Source of the DNA: Geobacillus icigianus
GTDB lineage: Bacteria; Bacillota; Bacilli; Bacillales; Anoxybacillaceae
Length of the DNA stretch: 13,508 nt
Assembly (NCBI RefSeq): GCF_000750005.1
Contig: NZ_JPYA01000012.1
Location: forward strand, 1 to 13,508
Reading direction: 5' to 3'
This document shows positions 13,414-13,508 of this stretch, piece after piece (within the stretch, counting starts at the first letter, position 1; the number at the start of each line of letters is the position of its first letter). The notes below the pieces were generated by a model. The model made no database searches and had not been told where the DNA came from. It saw only the letters and a list, made by a program, of their open reading frames with translations. The position numbers were made by a program, and so were the translations under genes.

Positions 13414-13508
13414 TTACATTTTTAGCAAAATTACCGATAAACCTCCGATAATCATAAGAAGTGACAATCCTAACAACCAAGCTGAAAGAATAGGTGTTGA
13501 GAAAACAT
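13414..13508 (-). CDS. C-terminal membrane segment of a partial minus-strand protein
   Basis: From base 13506 down, a minus-strand frame encodes 30 residues ending in TAA at 13416-13414, with WLLGLSLLMIIGGLSVILL as a clear membrane helix and a short basic end (KM). The rest lies beyond the window. It is 123 bases upstream of the glycine-zipper gene on the same strand, so both may belong to one locus, for example peptide and immunity or export partner; this is inference. The frame is too short for firm proof of coding. Confidence 0.45.
   Translation of the reverse strand, partial: VFSTPILSAWLLGLSLLMIIGGLSVILLKM

Noticed and set aside
1..13508. CRISPR array, tRNA or rRNA genes
   Set aside because: No spaced repeat series, cloverleaf or rRNA-like sequence was recognised by eye.

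Overview
The window looks like chromosomal DNA of a thermophilic Bacillaceae, most likely Geobacillus or Parageobacillus. This is inferred from the protein sequences, GGAGG-type ribosome binding sites, TTGACA/TATAAT-like promoters, 7-1-7 Fur boxes, and a mosaic of GC-rich housekeeping-type genes and AT-rich accessory genes. The theme is iron acquisition: two separate, same-strand (minus) FecCD/FecB-type ABC import operons, each behind a promoter that carries Fur-box-like palindromes.

Layout, left to right. (1) 1-940 (+): CzcD-type cation diffusion facilitator, N-terminus outside the window. (2) 4440-1060 (-): operon 1, in transcription order promoter/Fur boxes, substrate-binding protein (4346-3423), FecCD permease (3306-2266), ATPase (2282-1446, overlapping the permease) and an IsdG/HmoA-type heme-degrading monooxygenase (1380-1060). 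The monooxygenase suggests heme as cargo: import followed by ring opening and iron release. (3) 4707-5333 (+): LysE/RhtB exporter, convergent with a GNAT acetyltransferase (5953-5399, -) across a terminator. (4) 6052-6600 (+): remnants of a probable TetR gene and a SAM-dependent methyltransferase gene joined by an ATGA overlap, both truncated. The second is cut exactly where the operon 2 terminator starts. (5) 11252-6611 (-): operon 2, a siderophore-type substrate-binding protein (11161-10220), two FecCD permeases (10198-9191 and 9198-8215, overlapping) and a secreted five-repeat Ig-like protein (8201-6681), closed by a strong terminator. No ATPase is encoded. (6) 11416-12642 (+): FAD-dependent oxidoreductase divergent from operon 2, with a plus-strand promoter overlapping the same Fur-like palindrome. 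(7) 12643-13508: a gene-poor stretch running into very AT-rich DNA that encodes a 71-residue glycine-zipper peptide and the C-terminal transmembrane tail of another small membrane protein, both minus.

The most interesting features are: neither substrate-binding protein has a lipobox, although Gram-positive import receptors are normally lipoproteins; operon 2 ends in a secreted Ig-repeat protein that could be a wall-zone partner for the unanchored receptor; operon 2 lacks an ATPase and may borrow that of operon 1; and the two operon promoters share a 37-bp module (30/37 identical). The AT-rich right end may carry a bacteriocin-like or membrane-active peptide locus. All functional assignments are by recognition of motifs; no database search was possible.
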